From Halorubrum amylolyticum (GTDB lineage: Archaea > Halobacteriota > Halobacteria > Halobacteriales > Haloferacaceae), in assembly GCF_004114995.1 (NCBI RefSeq), contig NZ_SDJP01000017.1, positions 1 to 50,485 of the forward strand: 50,485 nucleotides of DNA, written 5' to 3'. The notes beneath the pieces are model-generated. The model worked only from the letters and a program-made list of their open reading frames with translations. It had not been told where the DNA came from and ran no database searches. Below, one piece after another: positions 8,368 through 18,214 of this stretch. Every line of letters begins with the position of its first letter. Position 1 is the first letter of the stretch. Both the position numbers and the translations under genes were made by a program.

Positions 8368-9540
8368 TCAGACGATCGGATCCAGATCATTGTCGTCATC
8401 CGTAATCAACGACTGAATCTCTTCTTCGCGGACCGCGTCTTGTTCTTGAATCTTGTTCTGTGCATCGACTGCTTGGTTCTGTATCTCGCTGATTCGTGGC
8501 GTGTCGGTGACGTTTGAGAGCAATACAACTGCGGCAAGGGTCGAAGAGTCAGGTCGGGGGTCGTCACCGGCGAGCACATCAACAGTGTCAGCTTCTTGTT
8601 CGAGCCATTCTCGGGCGGACTCAACACCTTTCCGTGAGATAACTTCTGGTGGGCCAGCAAAAACGATAAGCGCACGATCTGCACTAGACACGTCGCACGG
8701 AACGGTCAGACGTGAGTTTGTTGCGCGGCGAACCAGTCCTTTGATTTTTGCGGCATCAGTCGATTCACTCTGAACTTCCTCAGATTCGTTGAATTTTGCT
8801 AACAACCCTTCTTTCGTGATGGAAACGTCAGTCGATGCATATCCGATTGAAGACACACCGCCCGTATCAAGCGTGCGCATGATGTCACTGGAGTCCATCG
8901 CGTTTTCACCGACCTCGGATTCATCAACTTCACCGGCTGCGAGAAGTGTGACAATTCGTGTTGCGAGCTCCTCATTCATCTCTTCGTATCCCTGCTCTAT
9001 CGTCTGTCCACGGGAGCGCCACGCGTCGTTATCGAACGCAATGAAATTATCTACCTTGTTGACGAATGACTGTAGCGAGCGGGCAGCGTTGAGTGCTGGT
9101 CGGCCGCCTTCGTAGGTCCCGGGCAGTACGCCAAGGCCGTAGATTGGTTCGTCGTACATCTTTTGCAACTCGTCGATAACGACGGGTGCGGCACCGCTGC
9201 CGGTACCCCCACCGAGACCAGCTGCGACGAGAACGGCATCGACTTCGTGAATCTCGACGTCGTCGAAGACGCGTCTAATTTCGTCAATGTCCGTTTTTGC
9301 GACCTCTGCACCAATTTCGGCATCTCCACCAACGCCGTGACCACGGGCTTTTCGATGGGTATCACCGATTAATACGCGGCGCTCCTCGTCAATGTGTTGT
9401 GGTTTTGCGAGGTCCGTCCGAGCCGTATTAATCACGAGTGCATGCCGACAGAGGTTGCGGCCCGTTTCGAACTCAAATTCGATCATTTGGTCGATGAGCT
9501 TGCTCCCGGCGTTACCGACACCGATTGTTGCAAGCTTCAT
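8368..9540 (-). CDS. CetZ tubulin-like GTPase (copy 3)
   Basis: A 390-residue CetZ protein with all main landmarks: GVGNAGSK (7-14), GHGVGGDAEIGAEV (68-81), GGGTGSG (110-116), GVLPGTYEGGRPALNAARSL and FDNDAWRSRGQ. An acidic C-terminal tail (TDDDNDLDPIV) follows a probable helix. It is closer to copy 2 than to copy 1 in shared words such as TVPCDVSSADRALI and VLAGDDP, which suggests these two arose together or were transferred together. Base composition is moderately lower in GC than copy 1. It is the first gene of the probable copy 3/copy 2 transcript. Confidence 0.9.
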   Translation of the reverse strand: MKLATIGVGNAGSKLIDQMIEFEFETGRNLCRHALVINTARTDLAKPQHIDEERRVLIGDTHRKARGHGVGGDAEIGAEVAKTDIDEIRRVFDDVEIHEVDAVLVAAGLGGGTGSGAAPVVIDELQKMYDEPIYGLGVLPGTYEGGRPALNAARSLQSFVNKVDNFIAFDNDAWRSRGQTIEQGYEEMNEELATRIVTLLAAGEVDESEVGENAMDSSDIMRTLDTGGVSSIGYASTDVSITKEGLLAKFNESEEVQSESTDAAKIKGLVRRATNSRLTVPCDVSSADRALIVFAGPPEVISRKGVESAREWLEQEADTVDVLAGDDPRPDSSTLAAVVLLSNVTDTPRISEIQNQAVDAQNKIQEQDAVREEEIQSLITDDDNDLDPIV

Positions 9541-9867
9541 TGGGTGTTCCTCAGACGAGTGCGGTGAGATTGCGATAGTCGCTGCTGTGTTTCAGGATAC
9601 CTAACTTGAACGTCTCTCTGGTTAATCATCGGATACTGGGTTATACGACTCAGTACGTATTAACCTGCGTCAGACAAAAAGAGAAAATCATTCTGAACGA
9701 CACATCTCTCGTGTGTATTGCTCTACTTTCACTCTAGCCACCTACGCTGTAAGTCGGATAGCTGGCAATATTGGCATACAGGATCAGGGTAGGATTCGCT
9801 TTCGTTGAGGGAGATTCAGCCTTGAGCAGTAGCATACATTCTCTCATTCACGCTCAGTAACAGTAAG
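9541..9867. other. gene-free stretch upstream of the third CetZ gene
   Basis: About 330 bases between the start of CetZ copy 3 and the end of the TnpB element. It is AT-richer than its surroundings, has stops in all frames at short intervals, and no convincing small gene. The promoter of the CetZ copy 3/2 pair must lie in the first 60-80 bases. I see no repeat or RNA structure. Confidence 0.5.
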
Positions 9868-11285
<1,418 letters not shown>

Positions 11286-11388
11286 GTCATTATGAGTCAA
11301 AGATGCACTATCAAGACGATCGTCGACAGGCTCTTCGAGAACGAGTGAACACGTTCATACCAGTACAGTAGCAACCGAACCAATACGC

Positions 11389-11835
11389 ATGCGTCGACTA
11401 CGGCTCCCAGTGCTTCCACATTGGATCCGGTGGGGTGCCGTCTTCACGGTTGCAGGGATTATTCTGTATTACTCGATCCAAGCGGGACCCGGTACTGGAA
11501 CGTTCCAGACGGGACCGCTTGGGCTGTTCCCCTACTCGGACTGGCTGCATTTCCTTGCGTACGCCTGTCTCGCGGTGATGCTCGCGTATGCACTCCAGGA
11601 CTCTCACCTATCAGAGTGGCAGGTGTTTGTTGTTGTCTTCGTGTGTGCTGTTGGGTTCGGGGTAACGATCGAACTGCTACAGTCGAGACTCCCATCGCGA
11701 ACGTTCGCGTTCGGAGATATGGGTGTCAATGCGGTTGGCGCGGCCGTGGCGGTTGTCTGCTGGCGCGTTTTTGTGCGGTATGTTCGGTTCTATCGAGTGG
11801 CGCGACCAGCCGATCTCGAACCACCGATCAGCTAG
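11389..11835 (+). CDS. VanZ-like membrane protein
   Basis: A 148-residue integral membrane protein with about four transmembrane segments: roughly residues 15-30, 52-66, 77-96 and 110-128. The sequence DWLHFLAYACLAVMLAYA and the later ELLQSRLPSRTFAFGDMGVNAVG match the VanZ-like pattern (an H-F/Y-Y/F segment, then E-x-Q-x-x-x-P-x-R-x-x-x-x-D-x-x-x-N). VanZ-family functions are poorly defined; in bacteria one member gives low-level teicoplanin resistance. Its place next to sugar-nucleotide and later UppP-like genes fits a cell-surface or glycan role, which is only an inference. Confidence 0.8.
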   Translation: MRRLRLPVLPHWIRWGAVFTVAGIILYYSIQAGPGTGTFQTGPLGLFPYSDWLHFLAYACLAVMLAYALQDSHLSEWQVFVVVFVCAVGFGVTIELLQSRLPSRTFAFGDMGVNAVGAAVAVVCWRVFVRYVRFYRVARPADLEPPIS

Positions 11836-12210
11836 TACGTGTAGACCGAGCACCGCAATCGTCGATGGCGGACGATTGGTGGTGAGGTGTCCATCAGAGA
11901 TGCGGGAGGCGGTGACTGCTTCGCGAACGTTTTTATTCAGGTGGCCAATATGCCCGGCCATGCGCGCCGTCGACCACCCAACACGAGTGGGTCTACTGTC
12001 CTCGTTCTTAACGGACGGACGACAGCACCATCTCAGTCCTCCACATATCCGCCGAAATCGCAGAGCACCTGCTGGCGGCCACACGGTCCTATCCGGGAAC
12101 ACCAGCGCCTCAAAGCGGTGGGAGCAGTCACCCATTCAGCGACAGATCGTACCTGACCGCGGTCGGACGTCGACTGGTCGATCGTCATTACAACACGGCA
12201 CTACCCACCA
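11836..12210. other. gene-free stretch before the sugar-nucleotide cluster
   Basis: About 375 bases with no supported gene. It must hold the promoter for the nucleotidyltransferase-glmS pair. An AT-rich run (CGTTTTTATTC near 11929-11939) is the only TATA-like segment, too far from 12211 for a leaderless start, so a long leader or another start is possible. No repeats or hairpins of note were seen. Confidence 0.4.
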
Positions 12211-13422
12211 ATGACACTCACAACAGCCGTCGTTCTTGCGGGCGGAGAGGGAAGTAGACTGCAGCCACTCACCGCAAACCGTCCAAAACCATTGCTTCCA
12301 GTTGGTGGCCGACCCATCCTCGAGCACGTCTTTGATGGGTTGATCGCCAACGGGATCGATGAGATTCATCTCGTTATCGGCTATCACGGAGATCGAGTCC
12401 AAGATCGATTCGGACCGACGTATCGAGGCAAGCAACTCGAATATCACCATCAGGCAAAACAACTTGGAAGCGGTCACGCCCTACTCCAAGCGCGTGACGC
12501 CCTTGCCGAACCGTTCGTCGTCGTGAACGGTGACCAACTCGTCGACCCAGACCTTGTTGACGATGTCATCGAAGCCCATCGCGACGCCGCAACGATCGCC
12601 ACAATTGGTGTCGTTCGAACCGAGGCGGCGAGCCAGTATGGCGCCGTCGAACTCACTAACGATGGAGAGGTTATCGATCTGGTCGAACGACCGACTGATG
12701 GCGACTATGAGCTATTGAACGCCGGGGTGTATGCGTTCGATCCTGTCTTCTTCGATGTGCTTGGACAGGCGCCGCGCGTGGAGGGCTCACTGTCGCTTCC
12801 CACGGTCGTTGCAGCGGCAGCTGCGGACTCGGAGTTGACAGTCACCGGTGTCCGGACAGAGGGATTCTGGACAGATGCGACGTATCCGTGGGACCTGCTG
12901 GAAGCCTCCCAGCAACTCTTGGAGCGGGAGTGGGGCCGACCTGCTGGGGAGCACTCGACAGAGCAAACGGATTGTTGGATCGCGGAAGGCGCTCGCGTGC
13001 ATTCGACGGTGACGCTGCGGAGACCCGTTGTCATCGATGATGAAGCGGTCATTGGACCCGGAGCCGTAGTCGGGCCGAACACGGTTGTCGGTCGGAACGT
13101 CACGATTGGAGCGAACACGGTCGTTGAGGGATCGGTGTTGGACGACGACACGCGCGTCGGCCCGAACACGACGCTCAGTGATTGTGTCACTGGACAACAA
13201 GCCCATATCGAAGCGGGTGTCACTGCTGCCGGTGGCCCGGCTGCCGTCCACATTCAGACGACGGTCCATCCGGACCGACGCCTCGGCGCAGTCATCGCAG
13301 ATCGAGCACAGATTCACAGTGGAGCAACGCTGTGTGGCGGCGTACTGATCGGGCCGAACGCAACTGTTGGTGATGGAGTGCAGGTGCGCACGAACATCGG
13401 AGAAGGGGAGGTGATCCGCTAA
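12211..13422 (+). CDS. sugar-1-phosphate nucleotidyltransferase with left-handed beta-helix domain
   Basis: A 403-residue enzyme of the nucleotidyltransferase/LbetaH class, expected to make a nucleotide-sugar (UDP-GlcNAc or NDP-glucose) from the sugar-1-phosphate. The NTP-binding signature is VVLAGGEGSRLQPLT with PKPLLPVGGRPI, and the metal-binding site is VVVNGDQLVDP. From about residue 245 hexapeptide repeats (IGPGAVVGPNTVVGRNVTIG) form the beta-helix. It lacks the GAGT-x-x-ANLR acetyltransferase signature seen in the gene at 18958, so it may only be an uridylyl/thymidylyl transferase. Its stop overlaps the glmS start (TAATG), indicating an operon for UDP-GlcNAc supply. Confidence 0.85.
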   Translation: MTLTTAVVLAGGEGSRLQPLTANRPKPLLPVGGRPILEHVFDGLIANGIDEIHLVIGYHGDRVQDRFGPTYRGKQLEYHHQAKQLGSGHALLQARDALAEPFVVVNGDQLVDPDLVDDVIEAHRDAATIATIGVVRTEAASQYGAVELTNDGEVIDLVERPTDGDYELLNAGVYAFDPVFFDVLGQAPRVEGSLSLPTVVAAAAADSELTVTGVRTEGFWTDATYPWDLLEASQQLLEREWGRPAGEHSTEQTDCWIAEGARVHSTVTLRRPVVIDDEAVIGPGAVVGPNTVVGRNVTIGANTVVEGSVLDDDTRVGPNTTLSDCVTGQQAHIEAGVTAAGGPAAVHIQTTVHPDRRLGAVIADRAQIHSGATLCGGVLIGPNATVGDGVQVRTNIGEGEVIR

Positions 13423-15218
13423 TGTGTGGGATTATCGGCTACGTCGGGACGGGAGACGCCACACGAGTGTTGATGGCCGGGTTAAACCAGTTAGAGTATC
13501 GTGGCTACGACTCTTCGGGAATCGCTGTAAGCGACGGCGGGATTGATGTCCGCAAGCGAGCCGGTGAGATCGAAAACCTCGAAACGGCGATCGAGACGGC
13601 CGCTCCGACGGGCTCGATCGGTATTGGGCATACACGCTGGAGCACCCATGGTCCGCCGACAGACCGCAACGCGCACCCGCATACCGGCGAGACCGGAGAT
13701 GTAGCAGTCGTCCACAACGGAATCATCGAGAACTACCAAACACTCAAAGACGAGCTAGAAGCTGCTGGGCGCACCTTCTCGAGCGACACCGACACCGAGG
13801 TCATTCCGCACCTCATTGAACAATACCTCGCTGACGGCGTCGATCCGGAGACCGCCTTCCAGCGGGCAGTCTCCAGACTTGAGGGGAGTTACGCGATCGT
13901 TGTCGTGTTCGGAAGTGAAGACGCAATCTATGCAGCACGAAACGACTCCCCGCTCGTGCTCGGTGTTGGCGACGACGGATATTATCTGGCGAGTGACGTT
14001 CCGGCCTTTCTGCAGTTTACTGAGCAAGTCGTATACCTCGACGACGGTGAGACAGTGCGGATGACTGCCGACGGGTTTTCCGTGCGTGATACTGCGGGAA
14101 CACTCGTCGAGAAGTCAGTGAGGACTGTTGACTGGGATATCGAAGACACGGGCAAGAGTGGGTACGACCACTACATGCTCAAAGAGATCAACGAGCAACC
14201 GACCGCGCTCCGACAGTGTCTATCGGGCCGGATTAATCAGCTCGACGGGACTGTCGAACTCACTGACGTAGATGCGATAGACTCGCCACAAACAGTCCAG
14301 CTTGTGGCCTGTGGGACATCGTATCACGCAGCCCTCGTCGGCGCCCAACGGTTCCAAGCGATGGGTATCCCGGCACAGGCGTTTCTCGCAAGCGAGTACG
14401 CGACACAGACGCCCCCGGTCGGTGATGCGCTTGTCATCGGGGTCACACAGAGTGGCGAGACCGCTGATACACTCGCTGCCCTACGAGCAGCCAAGAATAG
14501 GGGTGCACAAACGGTAGCTGTCACGAACGTGGTGGGCTCAACAGCCGCACGAGAATGTGATGAAGCACTCTATATCCGAGCTGGTCCGGAAATCGGTGTG
14601 GCCGCGACGAAGACGTTCACGAGTCAGGTGGTGACACTTTCGCTGCTCGTCGAACATCTGTGTGAAAACGGGTCGACGGCATCGCGAGAGCGACTCGAAG
14701 CGCTTCGTGATTTGCCGGGGCTTATCCAACAGGTACTCGATGAATCGACTGCCGCGGCAATCGCCGAGGAGTACGTCGGCCAGAACGGCTACTTCTTCAT
14801 CGGTAGGAACACAAACCATCCGGTTGCTCTCGAGGGGGCGCTGAAGTTCAAAGAGATCACCTACGAACACGCCGAGGGACTTGCCGCTGGTGAGCTCAAA
14901 CACGGAACGCTTGCGCTTGTTACTGAGAATACACCAGTGATCGCCGTCGTCACCGATGATGATAAAGCGGCGCAGAAGACGGTGAGCAACGTGAAGGAGG
15001 TCGAAGCGCGCGATGCGCCGGTCATCGCAGTAACGGACGGCAGTACGGGAGTCTCTGAGTACGCTGACCACACGCTGGAGTTGCCCGATGCACATCCGAG
15101 TGTGTTGCCACTGCTTGCGAACACGCAGTTACAGCTGGTCGCGTATCATGTCGCGAACCAGCTTGGGCGGTCGATCGACAAACCCCGAAATCTCGCGAAG
15201 AGTGTGACTGTGGAGTGA
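13422..15218 (+). CDS. glmS: glutamine--fructose-6-phosphate aminotransferase (isomerizing)
   Basis: A 598-residue GlmS, which makes glucosamine-6-phosphate from fructose-6-phosphate and glutamine, the first step of the hexosamine pathway. The N-terminal nucleophile is Cys2 in MCGIIGYVG, followed by the class II amidotransferase motifs GIGHTRWSTHG and VHNGIIENY. Two SIS isomerase domains follow (VACGTSYHAAL and GQSGET-like VTQSGETADT; then FIGRNTNHPVALEGALKFKE). The C-terminus KPRNLAKSVTVE is the classical Lys/Glu active-site tail. Length is normal (about 600). It is coupled to the upstream nucleotidyltransferase by a TAATG overlap. Confidence 0.97.
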   Translation: MCGIIGYVGTGDATRVLMAGLNQLEYRGYDSSGIAVSDGGIDVRKRAGEIENLETAIETAAPTGSIGIGHTRWSTHGPPTDRNAHPHTGETGDVAVVHNGIIENYQTLKDELEAAGRTFSSDTDTEVIPHLIEQYLADGVDPETAFQRAVSRLEGSYAIVVVFGSEDAIYAARNDSPLVLGVGDDGYYLASDVPAFLQFTEQVVYLDDGETVRMTADGFSVRDTAGTLVEKSVRTVDWDIEDTGKSGYDHYMLKEINEQPTALRQCLSGRINQLDGTVELTDVDAIDSPQTVQLVACGTSYHAALVGAQRFQAMGIPAQAFLASEYATQTPPVGDALVIGVTQSGETADTLAALRAAKNRGAQTVAVTNVVGSTAARECDEALYIRAGPEIGVAATKTFTSQVVTLSLLVEHLCENGSTASRERLEALRDLPGLIQQVLDESTAAAIAEEYVGQNGYFFIGRNTNHPVALEGALKFKEITYEHAEGLAAGELKHGTLALVTENTPVIAVVTDDDKAAQKTVSNVKEVEARDAPVIAVTDGSTGVSEYADHTLELPDAHPSVLPLLANTQLQLVAYHVANQLGRSIDKPRNLAKSVTVE

Positions 15219-15328
15219 ACACCACAGACCACACCTCAGCGGAAAGAATTGCCCAAAGAGCACAGGAACAACGATAGAACCGTTGATTTCAAATCTAGAG
15301 AACAGGATCGTGTGAATATATCTCCGCT

Positions 15329-15604
15329 GCTTTGTTGAAATCCTCAGCAAGTGATGTATTCTGCCCCGGTTGCGGTCAATACAGGGTACATATTTCGCAC
15401 TCTGGCCAGTAGTGTATTGACACGGGGGTCGCTACAATTACAGCAGTTTCAGACGGGATTAGTTGTAGTGAAGCCGGGTACAGTACACTTAGATGATGGC
15501 CAGCCGCTAGGTCCTGTTAGTATGGCCTATATTTTATTTCGCACTCTTCAGCGACCAGCAGGTTCAGTCGATGATGTGTCTGAAGAATAGGATGTCAGCA
15601 GAGC
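15329..15604 (+). mobile_element. short MITE-like element, same end family as the unit at 17470 (element A)
   Basis: The left end GCTTTGTTGAAATCCTC (15329-15345) is nearly identical to that of the element at 17470, and the next 30 bases match it as well, including a short frame TTC TGC CCC GGT TGC GGT CAA TAC that encodes FCPGCGQY. The right end AGGATGTCAGCAGAGC (15589-15604) is a diverged inverted copy. Inside is a 79-codon frame ending VDDVSEE just before the right end, of uncertain meaning. No target duplication is visible. It carries no transposase and no toxin cargo. Confidence 0.6.
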
Positions 15605-15611
15605 AAATTCC

Positions 15612-15663
15612 AAGCAAATCATCTTTCTCTCACCCTGAAAGGGTGGGTTTCCGCCTTGCCCTA
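15612..15663. mobile_element. solo end of an IS200/IS605-type element
   Basis: The hairpin CACCCTGAAAGGGTG (15631-15645) followed by GGTTTCCGCCTTG repeats the layout of the 5'-side end of the TnpB element at 11253-11285, where the same GGTTTCCGCCTTG follows its hairpin. No tnpB sequence lies next to it. This is an end left behind by deletion, or a short non-autonomous derivative. Confidence 0.55.
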
Positions 15664-15878
15664 GTATAAGCGCGTCAATTGTGATGGAGCCAACGACGAG
15701 GTGGAGATTGTCGTCCCCACGTCGATGAACACGTCGAACAGCTTCCGAAATTGGGGCCGTCGTCTCGGGGAGCATCGGTTTCGGTCGGTGTTCGGTGATG
15801 GCCTGAGCCGTTGCCATCTTCAGGCGTATGGACGGCGCTTCCAGAATCGTCTTTGGTACGGCCACCGACCGCGAGCGT

Positions 15879-17219
15879 ATGTTCGGAACCAGCGGCGTGC
15901 GCGGTCCGGTCGGCGAGACGATCACGGCCGATCTCGCACTTGACGTGGGGCGGGCACTTGTGACTGACGGCGCCGAGACAGTCGTGGTCGGCCGTGACGC
16001 TCGCGCAAGCGGGCGCATGCTCACCCGGGCGCTCACCGCGGGGATCACGGAGTGTGGCGGCGACGTTACGGATGTCGGCGTACAGTCGACACCCACGGTC
16101 GCGCGGACAGTAGATCGTGAGGACGCAGATGCGGGCGTCGTCGTCACCGCCTCGCACAACCCCCCGTCCGACAACGGGATCAAGCTCTGGACCGCCTCGG
16201 GCCGTGCGTTCGATGACGAGCGCAACGATCGCATCGCCCAGATCGTCCGTGAGGGCGAGTTCGCGGCCGCGTCCCACGACGCGATCGGGACAGTCAGTCG
16301 TGTCACCGACGGACGCGAGGGTGAAAGCCCTCGTGACGAACACGAGCGCGCACTTCACGCAGCGGTATCGCTGCCCGACGATCTGTCCGTCATCGTCGAC
16401 GTCGGTAACGGTGTCGGCCGCGTGACTGCCGACGCACTCCACGCCGCGGGGTGTACCGTCGAGACGCTCAACGGCCAGCGTGATGGACGGTTCCCCGGCC
16501 GGCCGAGCGAGCCGACAGCCGAACACTGCGAGACGGCTTGCAAACTTGTTGGGGCGACCGACGCGGATCTGGGGCTGGTTCACGACGGGGACGCTGATCG
16601 ACTGATGGCGATCGATGAACACGGACAGTTCGTCTCCGGCGACGCGCTGCTCGCGTTGTTCGCTCGTCGCGAGGCCGAAGCGGGTGACCGCGTGGCCGTA
16701 CCAGTCGACACGAGCCTCTTGGTCGCGGACGCGGTCGCAGACGTGGGTGCTGAGGTGACCTATACGCCTGTGGGGGATGCATACGTTGCGGCCGCGACCG
16801 AAGAACCAGACGTCGTCTTCGGTGGTGAGCCGAGCGGCGCGTGGATTTTCCCTGAACACACCCAGTGTCCGGACGGGCCACTCGCCGCCTTTGTACTCGC
16901 CGCGCTCGTTGTTCAGGAGGGATCGCTCGCGGCGCTTGTCGACGAGCTGCCCACATATCCGATCCGGCGTGAGTCGGTGCGGACAGATTCGAAGAGCACA
17001 GTTGTCGAGGCCGTCACCGAGATCGCGGCCGCGGAGTTCGACGACATCTCGACACGTGACGGGATTCGCGTGGAGACCGACGCAGGCTGGTTCCTCGTGC
17101 GTGCGAGCGGCACCGAGCCGCTGGTGCGAGTGACAGCCGAAGCACGCGAGGAAGCCGATACCGAGGCGCTGTTCGAGACGGCTTACGAGCTGGTCGAGCG
17201 AGCAGTTAATCGGGTGTGA
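15879..17219 (+). CDS. glmM: phosphoglucosamine mutase-type phosphohexomutase
   Basis: A 446-residue alpha-D-phosphohexomutase, most likely converting glucosamine-6-phosphate to glucosamine-1-phosphate. The start at 15879 is chosen because family members begin MFGTSGVRGPVG; the frame is open to 15828 but that part is not conserved. The active-site phosphoserine loop is VVVTASHNPPSDNGIKLW, the metal-binding loop is VHDGDADRLMAID, the sugar-binding loop is FGGEPSGAWIFP (GEPSG), and the phosphate-binding loop is VRASGTEPLVRV. All four loops are intact. Context next to glmS and two nucleotidyltransferases supports GlmM over a general phosphomannomutase. Confidence 0.9.
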   Translation: MFGTSGVRGPVGETITADLALDVGRALVTDGAETVVVGRDARASGRMLTRALTAGITECGGDVTDVGVQSTPTVARTVDREDADAGVVVTASHNPPSDNGIKLWTASGRAFDDERNDRIAQIVREGEFAAASHDAIGTVSRVTDGREGESPRDEHERALHAAVSLPDDLSVIVDVGNGVGRVTADALHAAGCTVETLNGQRDGRFPGRPSEPTAEHCETACKLVGATDADLGLVHDGDADRLMAIDEHGQFVSGDALLALFARREAEAGDRVAVPVDTSLLVADAVADVGAEVTYTPVGDAYVAAATEEPDVVFGGEPSGAWIFPEHTQCPDGPLAAFVLAALVVQEGSLAALVDELPTYPIRRESVRTDSKSTVVEAVTEIAAAEFDDISTRDGIRVETDAGWFLVRASGTEPLVRVTAEAREEADTEALFETAYELVERAVNRV

Positions 17220-17228
17220 GCCGCCTTG

Positions 17229-17461
17229 GGGGAAAGCCTCGAGGCACTCGCCTTGTTATCTTTGACATCCTCCCCGCGCTAAACAGTAGTTGCCGAACCT
17301 CACAACACGTCTCATATCGAGGATACTGGTCATCAAACTCGGTGTATTCTATTTATATATCTCTTTATTACGTATATAACTGAAGACCGTTGTTCACACC
17401 TGATCGGTGACTGATACGGGCCGATTCGGCAACTACTGTGAAGGGCGAGGCTTTCGCCTCG
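17229..17461. mobile_element. TnpB-type element end interrupted by a 157-bp inverted-repeat element
   Basis: CCTCGAGGCACTCGCCTTG (17236 onward) matches the outer end of the TnpB element near 24547-24570, and CTCCCCGCG-CTAA... would form its end hairpin with the sequence that resumes at 17440 (GAAGGGCGAGG). Between them, 17283-17439 is bounded by perfect 15-bp inverted repeats ACAGTAGTTGCCGAA and TTCGGCAACTACTGT. The inner part is AT-rich (TATTTATATATCTCTTTATTACG) and has no gene. So a miniature element sits in the hairpin loop of an older element end. Confidence 0.65.
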
Positions 17462-17593
17462 AATTTTTCGGCTCTGTTGAAATCCTCAGTAGGTGATATA
17501 TTCTGCCCCGGTTGCGGTCAATACAGAGGACTCACGAATCGCTCGGCACAGGGTTTCCGAAGTATCTCGTCCGATTGGGCAACCCCAAACACT

Positions 17594-17602
17594 ATTATAT
17601 AG
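17594..17602 (+). promoter_or_regulatory. TATA box of the HTH/PIN operon
   Basis: ATTATATAG lies 20-28 bases before the ATG at 17622. This spacing is that of an archaeal TATA box to the transcription start, so the mRNA would be leaderless or nearly so from 17622. It supports choosing 17622 over the in-frame ATG at 17613. Confidence 0.6.
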
Positions 17603-17621
17603 TACATGAATTATGAATTGT

Positions 17622-18203
17622 ATGTCGAAGGCAGCTGGAGACCCCGAACGCGCCGTCAACGGCCTGCTGTCAGTTGCACAGCTGCTGGAAGAGCCACGAC
17701 TGGCACGGCTCTACACCTTCGTGCTCCGGCAAGAGGAGGTCACTATCGACGACATTGTCGATGAACTGGAGATTCCCCGGACGACAGCGTATTCGGATGC
17801 CGGCTCGCTCGTTGAGCTCAAGGTCCTCACTCGAGATGAGGGCCAGAAAACACACACGTATTCAGCAGTCCCGATCACTCTCTCGGCAAATCTCGGGGGA
17901 GACGAGTATACGATCACGCCGACGCTCATCGAAGCGTTCGGCCGATCGTCTCGGGATCAGGACCTCAATCTCCTCATCGAGAGAGACGGTCTCGGAAAGC
18001 TCGCTGCCGCCCTCACGTATGCGATACCGTACGCCAACGGGAACATGTCGGAGCGAGTTGCAGCCCGGGAACTCGACCTTCAGCACGCCTTCGCAATTGC
18101 CGTGTTACAGGCACTACGAGACGGCGTCCTCGACATGGAGCCGGTTGATCCCTACTTCGACGAGATTCGGGATGCCAACGAGAATCCGCCGGTCGAAGGC
18201 TGA
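17622..18203 (+). CDS. winged-helix HTH protein, putative antitoxin/regulator of the adjacent PIN gene
   Basis: A 193-residue protein with an N-terminal winged helix: helices around residues 24-36 (ARLYTFVLRQ) and 42-66, with the recognition part LEIPRTTAYSDAGSLVEL, then a wing HTYSAVPITL. The C-terminal half (about 95-190) is a helical domain shared with the protein encoded at 30071-30778, where the same order of motifs (TPT-L-EA/HA, IERDGLGKLAAAL versus IDRYGIGKLIAAL, and a DPYFDE/DPFFEY end) is seen. It sits 11 bases before the PIN gene in one operon. Its likely role is autoregulation and neutralising the PIN protein; that is inferred from arrangement. Confidence 0.8.
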   Translation: MSKAAGDPERAVNGLLSVAQLLEEPRLARLYTFVLRQEEVTIDDIVDELEIPRTTAYSDAGSLVELKVLTRDEGQKTHTYSAVPITLSANLGGDEYTITPTLIEAFGRSSRDQDLNLLIERDGLGKLAAALTYAIPYANGNMSERVAARELDLQHAFAIAVLQALRDGVLDMEPVDPYFDEIRDANENPPVEG

Positions 18204-18214
18204 CTACGAGAGCG

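Larger units (their letters stand above)
15219..15878. other. gene-free stretch between glmS and glmM with mobile-element scars
   Basis: About 660 bases without a supported full gene. It contains a 276-bp small element (15329-15604) and an end hairpin of a TnpB-type element (15631-15645), then about 200 bases leading to glmM. Bases 15674-15878 look once-coding in composition but have no family-like frame. The insertions have separated glmS from glmM, which otherwise would read in the same direction as one cluster. Confidence 0.5.

Noticed and set aside
15351..15590. 79-codon frame inside element A as a gene
   Set aside because: It starts in the element end in a different frame from the conserved FCPGCGQY stub, and has no recognisable similarity; kept only as a note.
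15675..16859. Minus-strand 394-codon frame opposite glmM
   Set aside because: It is antisense to an excellent glmM gene, and has no motif; codon pattern is that of a shadow.
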